The notes beneath the pieces are model-generated. The model did not search any database. It had not been told where the DNA came from and saw only the letters and a program-made list of their open reading frames with translations. A stretch of DNA of 64,000 nt, taken from assembly GCA_036782715.1 (NCBI GenBank), contig DAIPYN010000001.1, positions 90,903 to 154,902 on the forward strand, given 5' to 3'. The stretch comes from UBA3478 sp036782715 (GTDB taxonomy: Bacteria; Bacteroidota; Bacteroidia; Flavobacteriales; Flavobacteriaceae). The first letter of the stretch is position 1. The number at the start of each line of letters is the position of its first letter. A program made the position numbers and the translations under genes. Below, piece by piece: positions 33,861 to 42,045 of this stretch.

Positions 33861-34622
33861 ATGAAAATTTTACTCTCACCAGCGAAATCTCTTGATTTTG
33901 AAACTCCGCTGGCAACCAACTACAGAACTGAACCTCTTTTTTCTAAAGAAACTGAGAAGATTCAGATTGCCCTTAAGAAGAAAAGTGTGAGCGATTTAGA
34001 ACAATTAATGAGTTTATCAAACGCACTTGCAACTTTGAATTTCGAACGTAATCAACACTTCAAGATTAACCCTACTGAAGAAGAGACCAGACCTGCTCTT
34101 TTTGCCTTCGATGGCGATGTTTATAAAGGTTTAGAAGCGCTAACTTTAAATGAGAATCAACTCGAATCTGCAAAAGATCGTATTCGAATTTTATCTGGGC
34201 TGTATGGTATGCTCAGACCCTTTGATTCGATTCAACCTTACCGTTTAGAGATGGGTACCAAAATGGAGGTAGCAGGTGTAAAGTCGCTTTATGAACACTG
34301 GCGCAAGAATCTAACCTCCTATCTTGAAAATGAACTCTCAGAGAATGAAATAATTGTCAATCTGGCAAGTAAAGAATACAGCAAAGCTATCGATTTAAAA
34401 GCCTTTTCGGGTCGAGTGATTAGCCCTGAATTTAAAGATTACAAGGACGGAAAGTTGAAGATTATTTCCTTTTACGCAAAGCGTATGAGAGGGGTGATGG
34501 CTCGTTTTCTTCTAGAGACCCCAGATAACGAGCTTTCGGTGTTTGAGCAGTTTGAAAGTGATGGATATCGCTTCGATGCATCACAAACGACTGACCCTTT
34601 ACAGCCTGTTTATACCCGCTGA
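33861..34622 (+). CDS. yaaA: Peroxide stress protein YaaA (DUF328)
   Basis: A 253-residue protein of the YaaA/UPF0246 family, which in E. coli lowers free iron under peroxide stress and binds DNA. The signature N-terminus MKILLSPAKSLDFET, the central ALFAFDGDVYKGL and SGLYGMLRPFD, and IVNLASKEYSKAI are all recognisable. It lies 11 bases after rluD and is probably co-transcribed. Confidence 0.95.
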   Translation: MKILLSPAKSLDFETPLATNYRTEPLFSKETEKIQIALKKKSVSDLEQLMSLSNALATLNFERNQHFKINPTEEETRPALFAFDGDVYKGLEALTLNENQLESAKDRIRILSGLYGMLRPFDSIQPYRLEMGTKMEVAGVKSLYEHWRKNLTSYLENELSENEIIVNLASKEYSKAIDLKAFSGRVISPEFKDYKDGKLKIISFYAKRMRGVMARFLLETPDNELSVFEQFESDGYRFDASQTTDPLQPVYTR

Positions 34623-34623
34623 T

Positions 34624-34848
34624 TTAATCGTTTAATTGAAATCCTGCTTTACCCCATTTTATAAGTACAATGATGAGGTAGATAAAAGGTGAGCCATGAA
34701 GTAAGGTGTCGAAATAGTCCATGGGCTGCATTCCCACGGCTCCGCCCAAGATCCATTTTACTTTACCAACAATATGCGGCTCACTACTGAATGGTAAAAG
34801 GCCAGGTATAATAGAGAACAATAAGGCGTTTAAAAGTTGCTTTTTCAT
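34624..34848 (-). CDS. Small two-span membrane protein coupled to trpA
   Basis: A 74-residue protein with two hydrophobic segments (residues ~5-20, LLNALLFSIIPGLLPF, and ~52-66, PFIYLIIVLIKWG) joined by a loop containing WILGGAVGMQPMDYFD. I do not recognise a functional family; similar short proteins occur in Flavobacteriia. Its ATG overlaps the trpA stop (ATGA), so it is the eighth cistron of the trp operon. A transport or membrane-anchoring role would be speculation. Confidence 0.65.
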   Translation of the reverse strand: MKKQLLNALLFSIIPGLLPFSSEPHIVGKVKWILGGAVGMQPMDYFDTLLHGSPFIYLIIVLIKWGKAGFQLND

Positions 34849-35615
34849 GATTTTGAACGAATACTTTGAATAAATGGGGGTATACCTTCAATACCTTCCT
34901 TTGAAAGAGCCTTGATGAATGCAGAACCAATAATGGCACCTTTAGAGTGTGAAGTGGCTTGGTGGTAACTCGAGGCGTTCGAAATACCAAAACCAACTAC
35001 GGTTGGTACTTGAAGGTTCATCGCTTCAATTCTCTTAAAGTATTCCATGCTTTCTTCGGTAAAACCTTCTTGGGCACCTGTTGTACTAGAGGTACTCACC
35101 ATATAGATAAAGCTAGTGCTCGCTTGTTCAATTTGACGAATGCGCTTCTCAGAAGTCTGTGGTGTAATCAGAAAGATCATTGATAAGCCATAAGATTCGA
35201 ACAAAGCTTGATACTCTCTTTCATACACCTCAAGAGGTAGATCGGGTAAAATCACTCCATCAATTCCTATCTCAGCGGCCTTCTGTAAAAATCTTTCAAC
35301 TCCGAATTGTAAAACTGGATTGAAATATCCCATCAGAATGAGCGGAATCGATAGGTGGTTTCGCACCTCTTTTAATTGTTCAAAAAGTAGCTCTGTGGTC
35401 ATTCCATTCATGAGAGCCTTTGTTGAACTTTCTTGTATGGTTGGCCCATCAGCTAATGGATCGCTGAATGGCATCCCAATTTCAATGAGATCTACCCCGG
35501 CGTTTTCAAGTTCTTTCAAAACTGGCATTGTGTCCTTGAACTGTGGAAACCCGGCCGTTGCATAAATAGATAGAATCTTTCCTTCTACGGATAGTCTTTC
35601 GGTCAATCGATTCAT
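34845..35615 (-). CDS. trpA: Tryptophan synthase alpha subunit
   Basis: A 256-residue TIM-barrel enzyme that cleaves indole-3-glycerol phosphate and channels indole to TrpB. The signature LIEIGMPFSDPLADGPTIQ contains the catalytic Glu, and GVILPDLPLEVYE carries the catalytic Asp. IYMVSTSSTTGAQ and VGFGISNASS bind the phosphate. It is last of the seven biosynthetic genes, linked to trpB upstream and to the small membrane protein downstream by 4-base ATGA overlaps. Confidence 0.98.
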   Translation of the reverse strand: MNRLTERLSVEGKILSIYATAGFPQFKDTMPVLKELENAGVDLIEIGMPFSDPLADGPTIQESSTKALMNGMTTELLFEQLKEVRNHLSIPLILMGYFNPVLQFGVERFLQKAAEIGIDGVILPDLPLEVYEREYQALFESYGLSMIFLITPQTSEKRIRQIEQASTSFIYMVSTSSTTGAQEGFTEESMEYFKRIEAMNLQVPTVVGFGISNASSYHQATSHSKGAIIGSAFIKALSKEGIEGIPPFIQSIRSKS

Positions 35616-36796
35616 AGGTTGAAATAGTCAATATAGGTTTGTAGATCTTTATCGCCTCGCCCCGATAGATTAACAACGACGATTTCATCCTTTTTGAAAT
35701 TGAGTTCATCAAAAATGGCAAAAGCGTGTGCTGTTTCTATCGCAGGAATAATGCCTTCTAATTCTGAAAGCTTACGTCCTGCACTCATGGCATGTTCATC
35801 GGTAATTGAAATAAACTGTCCTCTTCCCGATTTGAAAAGGTGTGCATGCATTGGTCCAACCCCTGGATAGTCAAGGCCAGCAGAAATTGAATATGGTTCG
35901 GTGATTTGGCCATCATCTGTTTGCATCAGTAAGGTTTTACTGCCGTGAATGACTCCTATTTTCCCTAGTGCTGAGGTTGCTGCGCTATGTCCTGAAGAAA
36001 CCCCTTTTCCTGCTGCCTCGACCGCGATGATATTGACTCTTGGATCGTCTAAATAGTGATAATAAATACCGGCAGCGTTGCTTCCGCCCCCTACACAGGC
36101 AACTACATGATCGGGATAGTCTCTCCCGTGAAGCTCGTTTAGTTGCCATTTCACCTCCTCTGAAATTACCGATTGAAAACGAGCTACCATATCAGGATAG
36201 GGGTGAGGGCCCACTACTGAACCAATGATGTAATGGGTGTCAACGGGGTTGTTGATCCAATCGCGTATAGCTTCGTTGGTGGCATCTTTTAGCGTTTTAC
36301 TCCCTGATGTTGCGGCTCTAACTGTTGCACCTAACATTTTCATTCGTGCTACATTGGGTGCTTGGCGTGCAATGTCAATTTCTCCCATATACACCACACA
36401 TTCAATACCCATTAGTGCACAAACAGTAGCCGTTGCTACACCGTGCTGTCCCGCTCCAGTCTCTGCGATAATTCGATTTTTACCTAAAGCTTTTGCAAGT
36501 AAGATTTGGCCGATGGTGTTATTAACTTTATGGGCGCCCGTATGGCAAAGATCTTCTCTTTTCAAGTAGATTTGAGTGTTGTACCGATCACTTAATCGCT
36601 CTGCCTTGTAGAGCGGTGTAGGTCGTCCCACGTAGTCTCTTAAGAGCTGGTCAAACTCTTTTTTAAAGGACTCCCTTGAGGTAATTTCTAGATACGAATT
36701 ACGTAGTTCTTCGGTATTGGGATAGAGCATTTCTGGAATGTATGCTCCTCCAAATTCCCCGTAATAACCTTCCTTGTCTACATGATAACTTTTCAT
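35612..36796 (-). CDS. trpB: Tryptophan synthase beta subunit
   Basis: A PLP enzyme of 394 residues condensing indole and serine. The PLP lysine lies in REDLCHTGAHKVNNTIGQ. ETGAGQHGVATA and the phosphate-binding CVGGGSNAAG follow. The start at 36796 gives an ATGA overlap with trpF like the other junctions of the operon; an ATG two codons upstream at 36802 is possible. It is the TrpB1 type, by the YGEFGGAYIPEML N-terminus. Confidence 0.98.
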   Translation of the reverse strand: MKSYHVDKEGYYGEFGGAYIPEMLYPNTEELRNSYLEITSRESFKKEFDQLLRDYVGRPTPLYKAERLSDRYNTQIYLKREDLCHTGAHKVNNTIGQILLAKALGKNRIIAETGAGQHGVATATVCALMGIECVVYMGEIDIARQAPNVARMKMLGATVRAATSGSKTLKDATNEAIRDWINNPVDTHYIIGSVVGPHPYPDMVARFQSVISEEVKWQLNELHGRDYPDHVVACVGGGSNAAGIYYHYLDDPRVNIIAVEAAGKGVSSGHSAATSALGKIGVIHGSKTLLMQTDDGQITEPYSISAGLDYPGVGPMHAHLFKSGRGQFISITDEHAMSAGRKLSELEGIIPAIETAHAFAIFDELNFKKDEIVVVNLSGRGDKDLQTYIDYFNL

Positions 36797-37428
36797 AGCC
36801 ATGTTTCATTTTTTAGAGAAGAGACGAAGTTAGTTAGTTTTTCAACGTTCTTAACTCCAGGTGAATCTTCGAATTTACTATTAAGGTCAACCCCAACAAA
36901 TTGCGGGTGATTGAGTTGTTTTTTAAAGTTTCTTATCGCGTCTATATCACTAGGTCCAATACCTCCACTGAGAAGGAATGGGATAGTACCCTTATACTCG
37001 GATAAAATATTCCAGTCAAACTGGGTTCCGTTACCGCCAGGCAGTCTTCCTTTGGTGTCGAAAATGAATAGATCAACCATCTTTTCAAATCGATTTAAAT
37101 GGACTAGATCTTCTATGGAAGCAATAGCTACTGCTTTGATAATCAACGTGTCTGGAAGTTTGGCTTTTAACTGTTCAATGTATTTTTCATCTTCATTCGC
37201 ATGTAATTGAACCCCTTTAAGATTAAGTTTTTTAGCGATCTTACTAACGGTCTCAATAGACTCATCAACGAAAACTCCAACCCTTTTGTTATGGGTAGGT
37301 TGCAATGCAATTTGTTCAGGGTTAACATATCGTTTCGAGGGTTCCCAAAAGATATGTCCGATATAATCAATACCTAAACTATCGATGATTACGGTTTGAT
37401 TCGTTATACCACAGACCTTGATTTTCAT
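36793..37428 (-). CDS. trpF: Phosphoribosylanthranilate isomerase
   Basis: A 211-residue TIM-barrel isomerase acting on N-(5'-phosphoribosyl)anthranilate. The catalytic Cys is in IKVCGITN (residue 5). The catalytic Asp is in FIFDTKGRLPGGNGTQFDW, and LLSGGIGPSDIDA with GVDLNSKFEDSPGVKN binds the phosphate. It is a separate protein rather than fused to TrpC. It overlaps trpB by ATGA and lies 4 bases after trpC. Confidence 0.97.
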   Translation of the reverse strand: MKIKVCGITNQTVIIDSLGIDYIGHIFWEPSKRYVNPEQIALQPTHNKRVGVFVDESIETVSKIAKKLNLKGVQLHANEDEKYIEQLKAKLPDTLIIKAVAIASIEDLVHLNRFEKMVDLFIFDTKGRLPGGNGTQFDWNILSEYKGTIPFLLSGGIGPSDIDAIRNFKKQLNHPQFVGVDLNSKFEDSPGVKNVEKLTNFVSSLKNETWL

Positions 37429-37432
37429 GAGC

Positions 37433-38212
37433 TTATTTCAAACAATTATTCCACTTGGCTAATAATTCTTCAGGAGCCTTGTGTTTCATGATCGATTCTC
37501 CGATCAAGAAGCCTTTGAAGCCGGCTTTCCACAATTTTTTCAAGCTCTTTTTGGTATGAATACCGCTCTCAGCCACAGCAATTTGATTCTTGTCAATTTC
37601 AGGCAGTAATTCTAATCCTAAATCCAGATTCGTTTCAAAGGTTTTTAAGTTACGATGATTGACACCAACCAAATCGACTGGGCAATTTTTGTTGATTAAA
37701 AGCTCTTCTTTGTCATGTACTTCGAGCAGCACTTCTAATCCTATAGCGTGGGCATATGCTGTAAATTCTTGAATTTGGTTGGGTGATAAAATCGCAGCAA
37801 TTAGCAAAATAAAGTCTGCGCCATACGCTTTTGCTTCATCGATTTGATACGTGGAGATGATAAAATCTTTTCGAATGATAGGCAGACTACAGCTTGCTCG
37901 TGCAAGTGTAAGATCTGTGAGGCTTCCTCCAAAAAACTGCGTATCAGTTAGTACCGAAATGGCAGTAGCTCCTCCGCGCACATAACGATCGATGGTATCA
38001 ACTAAAGGTCGGCTAAGGTTAATACTTTTCTTTGAGGGTGATTTACGTTTGTGTTCTGCAATGATTCCACCTAACCGCAAAGCATTCTTTGCTGAGTACG
38101 TTTCTCGATGATAATACATAGAGTCTTTCAGCTGCTTACTACTTATGGCTTGTTCGCTTGAAATAACTTCGAGACGCTTGTGCGCTACTATTTTTTCTAG
38201 AATTGGGGTCAT
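37433..38212 (-). CDS. trpC: Indole-3-glycerol phosphate synthase
   Basis: A 259-residue TIM barrel that closes the indole ring. Conserved segments are IIAEHKRKSPSKKSI, AISVLTDTQFFGGSL, PIIRKDFIISTYQIDEAKAYGAD, LEVLLEVHDKEEL, VGVNHRNLKTFE and VAESGI, with the catalytic lysines in KRKSPS and RKDF and the Glu in LLEVHD. Its start overlaps the trpD stop by 4 bases. Confidence 0.98.
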   Translation of the reverse strand: MTPILEKIVAHKRLEVISSEQAISSKQLKDSMYYHRETYSAKNALRLGGIIAEHKRKSPSKKSINLSRPLVDTIDRYVRGGATAISVLTDTQFFGGSLTDLTLARASCSLPIIRKDFIISTYQIDEAKAYGADFILLIAAILSPNQIQEFTAYAHAIGLEVLLEVHDKEELLINKNCPVDLVGVNHRNLKTFETNLDLGLELLPEIDKNQIAVAESGIHTKKSLKKLWKAGFKGFLIGESIMKHKAPEELLAKWNNCLK

Positions 38213-39219
38213 GCCTCTGCTAATGTTTTTTTCAGCCTCTCAAAACAACCAAGGGCCTTTCGATTATGTAATGAATCCTCAGACTTTTCAATAGCTCGTT
38301 CGATACTGATGTCTTCTGCAGTTGATATGGCGAGTGCGGCATTGGCTATAACCACCTTGTTTTGTGGTTCTGTCCCTTCACCATTCAACACCTTCATGAA
38401 GAGCTCTGCCGAAGAAGCTACATCTTTACCACCTTCAATTAATTTTGGGTCTATAGCTCTCGTTCCAAAATGTGCAGGAGTTAAAAGGTGCTCTCCAGTT
38501 TTGTTGATCTGTTTTAAGTTACCAGTTAGCGATGCTTCATCGTAGCCATCTAAGGCATAGATTACGCTATAGTTTTTGTCTGTTTTTTGGTAGAGATAGC
38601 CATAGATTCGAGCCAATTCAAGGCTAAAGACTCCTACTAATTGTTTTTTTGGAAATGCAGGGTTGACCAGTGGTCCTAGCATGTTAAAAAAGGTTTTTAC
38701 TCCTAATGCTCTACGAATGGGAGCCACTGCTTTCATAGCCGGATGAAAAAGCGGAGCATGAAGAACCGTGATATTGGCATGGTCTAGACACTTTTTAAGG
38801 ATATCTTCCTCTTTGCTGAATACAATGCCTAAATGTTCCATTACGTTACTACTTCCGCAAACTGAACTAACACCATAATTACCGTGTTTGCTAACAGCTA
38901 CGCCTGCACCTGCAGTCACAAAGGAGGCAAGTGTTGAAACGTTGAAGGTGTCTTTGCCATCACCGCCAGTACCGCATAGGTCAATCGGATCGTAATTATT
39001 GAGATTGATCGGAAGACAAAGATCAAGCAGGGCTTCTTGAAACCCGCTTAGTTCCTCTATAGTAATGGGTCTCATCATATAGATTGTAAGGAAAGAAGCG
39101 ACTTGATGAGGATCAAATTTTCCTTCAGCCATTTCAACAAGTACGTTTCTTGCCTCGTCTTTGGTCAAATGCTGGTGCTGAATGAGTCTATTTAAATACT
39201 GTTTCATGCTTTTAGCCAA
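38209..39219 (-). CDS. trpD: Anthranilate phosphoribosyltransferase
   Basis: A 336-residue enzyme transferring phosphoribose from PRPP to anthranilate. The PRPP loop DLCGTGGDGKDTFNVST and the anthranilate site VSKHGNYGVSSVCGSSNVMEHLG are complete, and HPAMKAVAPIRRALGVKTFFN is characteristic. It is not fused to TrpG; it overlaps the trpG end by 16 bases. Confidence 0.98.
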   Translation of the reverse strand: MAKSMKQYLNRLIQHQHLTKDEARNVLVEMAEGKFDPHQVASFLTIYMMRPITIEELSGFQEALLDLCLPINLNNYDPIDLCGTGGDGKDTFNVSTLASFVTAGAGVAVSKHGNYGVSSVCGSSNVMEHLGIVFSKEEDILKKCLDHANITVLHAPLFHPAMKAVAPIRRALGVKTFFNMLGPLVNPAFPKKQLVGVFSLELARIYGYLYQKTDKNYSVIYALDGYDEASLTGNLKQINKTGEHLLTPAHFGTRAIDPKLIEGGKDVASSAELFMKVLNGEGTEPQNKVVIANAALAISTAEDISIERAIEKSEDSLHNRKALGCFERLKKTLAEA

Positions 39220-39776
39220 TTTTGTAAAAGTTCGATTCCGTGATTGGTTAATATTGATTCAGGATGGTATTGAATACCCCAAATCGGTTTTTCGATGTGC
39301 TCAAGACTCATCACATTCGATGCTTCATCCCAAGCATTTGCTTTAAGTAATGGAGCTGATTCGATATCTGCAACCCATGAATGATAGCGACCTACAGTAA
39401 GTTTAGGTTGGAAATTCTGGTATAATCTTGTGTTCGTATCAATATTGATTTTACTTGCGATCCCGTGATATACTTGAGATAAATTTCTGAGTGTACCACC
39501 AAAAACTTCTGCAATAGCTTGATGGCCCAAACAGATCCCAAGCATTGGAATGCAATGCTCTAATTGATTATTGAATTGAATAACTTCTAATAATTTACCG
39601 GCTTCACTAGGAATTCCTGGCCCTGGTGATAGTACAACTTTATCGTATTCGAGAATCTCATTTACTTCGAATTGATCGTTTCTTTTAACCGTAACTTCTT
39701 CTCCTAGTTCTCTTAGATAGTGAACGATGTTATATACGAAGCTATCGTAATTGTCTATGACAAGTATTTTGCTCAT
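39204..39776 (-). CDS. trpG: Anthranilate synthase component II (glutamine amidotransferase)
   Basis: A 190-residue class I glutamine amidotransferase delivering ammonia to TrpE. The nucleophile Cys is in MLGICLGHQAIAE. The His-Glu of the triad are in WGIQYHPESIL. The N-terminal NYDSFVYNIVHYL and VLSPGPGIPSEAG are signature segments. Its start overlaps the trpE stop by one base. It could also serve aminodeoxychorismate synthesis, as in some bacteria, but the operon context favours Trp. Confidence 0.97.
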   Translation of the reverse strand: MSKILVIDNYDSFVYNIVHYLRELGEEVTVKRNDQFEVNEILEYDKVVLSPGPGIPSEAGKLLEVIQFNNQLEHCIPMLGICLGHQAIAEVFGGTLRNLSQVYHGIASKINIDTNTRLYQNFQPKLTVGRYHSWVADIESAPLLKANAWDEASNVMSLEHIEKPIWGIQYHPESILTNHGIELLQNWLKA

Positions 39777-41191
39777 TATCTCAGGTTTTCGGCAAGTTCA
39801 AGCGCCTTTTGAAGGGCTCCCAATTTATTATAGGTTTCTTGTAATTCACTTTCTTCGTCTGAACTTGCTACTATACCGGCGCCGGCCTGATAGTACAATT
39901 TGTTATTCTTACTTAGAAAGCTTCGAATTAAAATGGCATGATTGTAATTACCGTCAAAATCGAAGAACCCAATAGCACCTCCATAAAAGCCTCTTCGAGT
40001 TGATTCGTACTTGTCGATTAGTTTTAGTGCCATCGGCTTTGGAGCTCCGCTCAATGTACCTGCAGGGAAGGTGTCAGCCATTAATTGTAGAGTCGAAGTA
40101 CCTTCTGTTTTCTTTGCAGTAACCTTTGAGACGAGGTGAATGACATGAGAGAAAAATTGAACTTCGCGATAGGTTTTAACTTCAACGGCATGACCATTTC
40201 GGCTTAAATCATTTCGCGCTAGATCAACAAGCATGACGTGCTCTGCATTCTCTTTTGGGTCTGCAGCCAGTTTCTTGGCAAGTTCTGCATCCTTCTCATC
40301 ATCTCCGGTACGTTTGTAGGTTCCTGCAATGGGATGAATTTCAGCTTGACCCTCTTGCACAATAAGTTGGGCTTCGGGTGAAGAACCAAAAAGTTTGAAG
40401 TTGATGTAGTCGAAATAAAACAAATAGGGACTAGGGTTAACTGATCGAAGAGCGCGATAGACATTAAATTCATCTCCTTGAAAAGCTTGGGAAGTTTGTC
40501 TTGATAGTACGAGTTGGAATACGTCGCCACGCTTACAGTGTTCTTTAGCTTTAACTACTAAATCCTTAAATGATTCATCACTAATATTGGCCTCTTTTAC
40601 TCCTAAATTCTTGTACGGATAGGTGCTCAATGACTCAACGGCTAGTAGTGCCTTAATTTCTTCGATATTAGGAGCGCTATCGTTATAAGAATGACAGATG
40701 AGATAGGCCTCATTTTTGAAATGATCGATCGCTATGATGTTTTGATAAAGCGCGTAGTAGATTTCAGGAATGTCTTGCCCTGGTTTGTCAGTTTGATAAT
40801 TGGGTAGGTTTTCAAAGTAGCGAACACTGTCATAGCTGGTGTATCCGAACCATCCATTGGTGATAAACTTAAAAGGAAGACGCTCACCTTTAAATTGTTT
40901 ACTAAACCCATCGATTTCTTCAAGTAAGGTGTTTGATTTACTCAGTGTAATCACTTCCTCAGATTGATCGGGTAAGATTTTAGTTAATTTTTCGTTGTGC
41001 AATGATATCGATGCAATCGGCTTGCAGCAGATGTACGAAAAACTGTTGTCATTAGTGTGATAATCGCTACTCTCGAGAAGGATACTTCCCGGAAAATGAT
41101 CTCGAAGCTTTAAATAAACACTTACCGGTGTAAGCGTATCTGCCATGATCTTTTCGAAGGTGCTCGTAAATTCGATTTTTTTCAACTTCAT
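39776..41191 (-). CDS. trpE: Anthranilate synthase component I
   Basis: A 471-residue chorismate-utilising enzyme producing anthranilate. The C-terminal catalytic domain shows KEHCKRGDVFQLVLSRQ, GSSPEAQLIV, IHPIAGTYKRTGDDEKD, DLARNDLSR and GTLSGAPKPMALKLID. The N-terminal LLESSDYHTNDNSFSYIC contains the LLES element that binds feedback tryptophan in this family. The start at 41191 is favoured by family N-termini over M16. It is first structural gene of the trp operon, 7 bases after the attenuator T-tract region. Confidence 0.97.
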   Translation of the reverse strand: MKLKKIEFTSTFEKIMADTLTPVSVYLKLRDHFPGSILLESSDYHTNDNSFSYICCKPIASISLHNEKLTKILPDQSEEVITLSKSNTLLEEIDGFSKQFKGERLPFKFITNGWFGYTSYDSVRYFENLPNYQTDKPGQDIPEIYYALYQNIIAIDHFKNEAYLICHSYNDSAPNIEEIKALLAVESLSTYPYKNLGVKEANISDESFKDLVVKAKEHCKRGDVFQLVLSRQTSQAFQGDEFNVYRALRSVNPSPYLFYFDYINFKLFGSSPEAQLIVQEGQAEIHPIAGTYKRTGDDEKDAELAKKLAADPKENAEHVMLVDLARNDLSRNGHAVEVKTYREVQFFSHVIHLVSKVTAKKTEGTSTLQLMADTFPAGTLSGAPKPMALKLIDKYESTRRGFYGGAIGFFDFDGNYNHAILIRSFLSKNNKLYYQAGAGIVASSDEESELQETYNKLGALQKALELAENLR

Positions 41192-41198
41192 AATTATT

Positions 41199-41235
41199 TA
41201 AAAATAATAAAGGCCTGTCACGATGACAGGCCTTT
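41199..41235 (-). terminator. trp operon attenuator terminator
   Basis: On the minus strand a perfect 12-bp stem AAAGGCCTGTCA/TGACAGGCCTTT with a 3-nt loop (41235-41209) is followed by ATTATTTTT. It stands between the leader peptide and trpE. The loop-side TCATCG (41226-41221) is complementary to CGATGA at 41262-41257, the antiterminator partner. Confidence 0.88.
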
Positions 41236-41255
41236 GCATATATCTATAGCCGATA

Positions 41256-41277
41256 ATCATCGCATTACTACGACGAT
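41256..41277 (-). promoter_or_regulatory. trp leader pause hairpin / antiterminator segments 1 and 2
   Basis: Segment 1 ATCGTCG (41277-41271) pairs with segment 2 CGATGAT (41262-41256), seven pairs including one G-U, with the leader stop codon in the loop. Segment 2 can instead pair with TCATCG in the terminator stem-loop, which would abolish the terminator. This is the 1:2, 2:3, 3:4 logic of classical ribosome-mediated attenuation. Confidence 0.75.
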
Positions 41278-41312
41278 CTCCACCAGTTTTTATTTGATTT
41301 TGTTTGAACCAT
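41268..41312 (-). CDS. trpL: trp leader peptide (14 aa, tandem Trp codons)
   Basis: ATG at 41312 opens a 14-residue reading frame, MVQTKSNKNWWRSS, ending in TAG at 41268. Two adjacent UGG codons (W10, W11) sit three codons before the stop and directly ahead of segment 1 of the attenuator. Too short for ordinary gene finders, it is supported by its exact placement between a -7 box and a terminator upstream of trpE. A ribosome stalled at the Trp codons would cover segment 1 and free segment 2. Only 5 nt separate the -7 box from the ATG, so it would be translated essentially leaderless. Confidence 0.85.
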   Translation of the reverse strand: MVQTKSNKNWWRSS

Positions 41313-41317
41313 TGCTT

Positions 41318-41325
41318 CAAATATA
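41318..41325 (-). promoter_or_regulatory. -7 box of the trp operon promoter
   Basis: TATATTTG on the minus strand matches TAnnTTTG perfectly. The predicted start is near 41314. TTG triplets occur upstream at 41342-41340 and 41338-41336 but at shorter spacing than usual for a -33 element. Confidence 0.65.
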
Positions 41326-41361
41326 CAATGCTTGACAATCAATTAAAAGTACATTTAGAAT

Positions 41362-42000
41362 TTATATCGTTTCAAATAAAACGGAAGGGTCTAAACGCAC
41401 CTTTTTAGCGTGTTGATTTTGATCTTCTTCAGCTCTTTTGCCTAGAGCCAATAATACCGATACATGATAGTCTGTGGCTTCTAATTGAAGAATTTTATTT
41501 ACCTCTTGTATATCAATCCCTTCAAGGGCACAGGTATCAATTTTCAATTCAGCTGCGGCTAACATTCCAAAGCCTAACGCCAGATAGGCTTGTTTTTCAG
41601 ACCAAGATTTTTTGGCTTCCTCAGACCATTGGCTGAAAACTCCTTTCATGAAGTTGCTGTATCCAGAAACCTCCTCTTCTGTAAGCCCCCTGGTTTCCAT
41701 ACTGAGATTAATGTATCGATCAATAAGATCATTGTCAAAACGTTTTAGACTTGCAATAGCCAACAGTTTAGAGGCATCTACAATTTGTTTTTGTCCGTAT
41801 CCGGCCCCTTGCAGTTGAGTACGAGTTTCGGGGTCTTCAATCTCTATAATTTTAAAGGGCTGTAAGCCGTAGGAAGTGGGTGCCAGTCGAATGGCCTCTT
41901 TAACTGCTTGGTAATCTCTTTCGTCAATCGACGCCTTCTGATTAAATCTTTTGGTGGCATATCGCCAATCCAGGTCATTCAGTAGTTCTTCTCTTTTCAT
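41362..42000 (-). CDS. NAD(P)H-dependent nitroreductase-family oxidoreductase
   Basis: A 212-residue FMN-dependent nitroreductase fold protein. The N-terminal WRYATKRFNQK is typical of NfsB-like enzymes and LAPTSYGLQPFKIIEI of the FMN pocket. C-terminal YHVSVLLALGKRAEED is the glycine-containing loop of the family. I start it at 42000, as the longer frame to 42033 crosses the TlpA-like gene promoter. The substrate could be quinones, nitro compounds or enals. It is divergently transcribed from the TlpA-like gene with interleaved promoters. Confidence 0.9.
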   Translation of the reverse strand: MKREELLNDLDWRYATKRFNQKASIDERDYQAVKEAIRLAPTSYGLQPFKIIEIEDPETRTQLQGAGYGQKQIVDASKLLAIASLKRFDNDLIDRYINLSMETRGLTEEEVSGYSNFMKGVFSQWSEEAKKSWSEKQAYLALGFGMLAAAELKIDTCALEGIDIQEVNKILQLEATDYHVSVLLALGKRAEEDQNQHAKKVRLDPSVLFETI

Positions 42001-42005
42001 TTGCA

Positions 42006-42013
42006 TATTTTTG
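42006..42013 (+). promoter_or_regulatory. -7 box for the TlpA-like/rhodanese/PspC unit
   Basis: TATTTTTG on the plus strand, one base from an oppositely oriented box at 42015-42022. The predicted start is near 42017. Confidence 0.52.
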
Positions 42014-42014
42014 A

Positions 42015-42022
42015 CAAAGTTA
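42015..42022 (-). promoter_or_regulatory. -7 box for the nitroreductase gene
   Basis: TAACTTTG on the minus strand. The predicted start near 42011 gives an 11-nt leader to the ATG at 42000. It interleaves with the divergent plus-strand promoter. Confidence 0.52.
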
Positions 42023-42045
42023 TTGAAATGCATTCTGTTCTAAAT

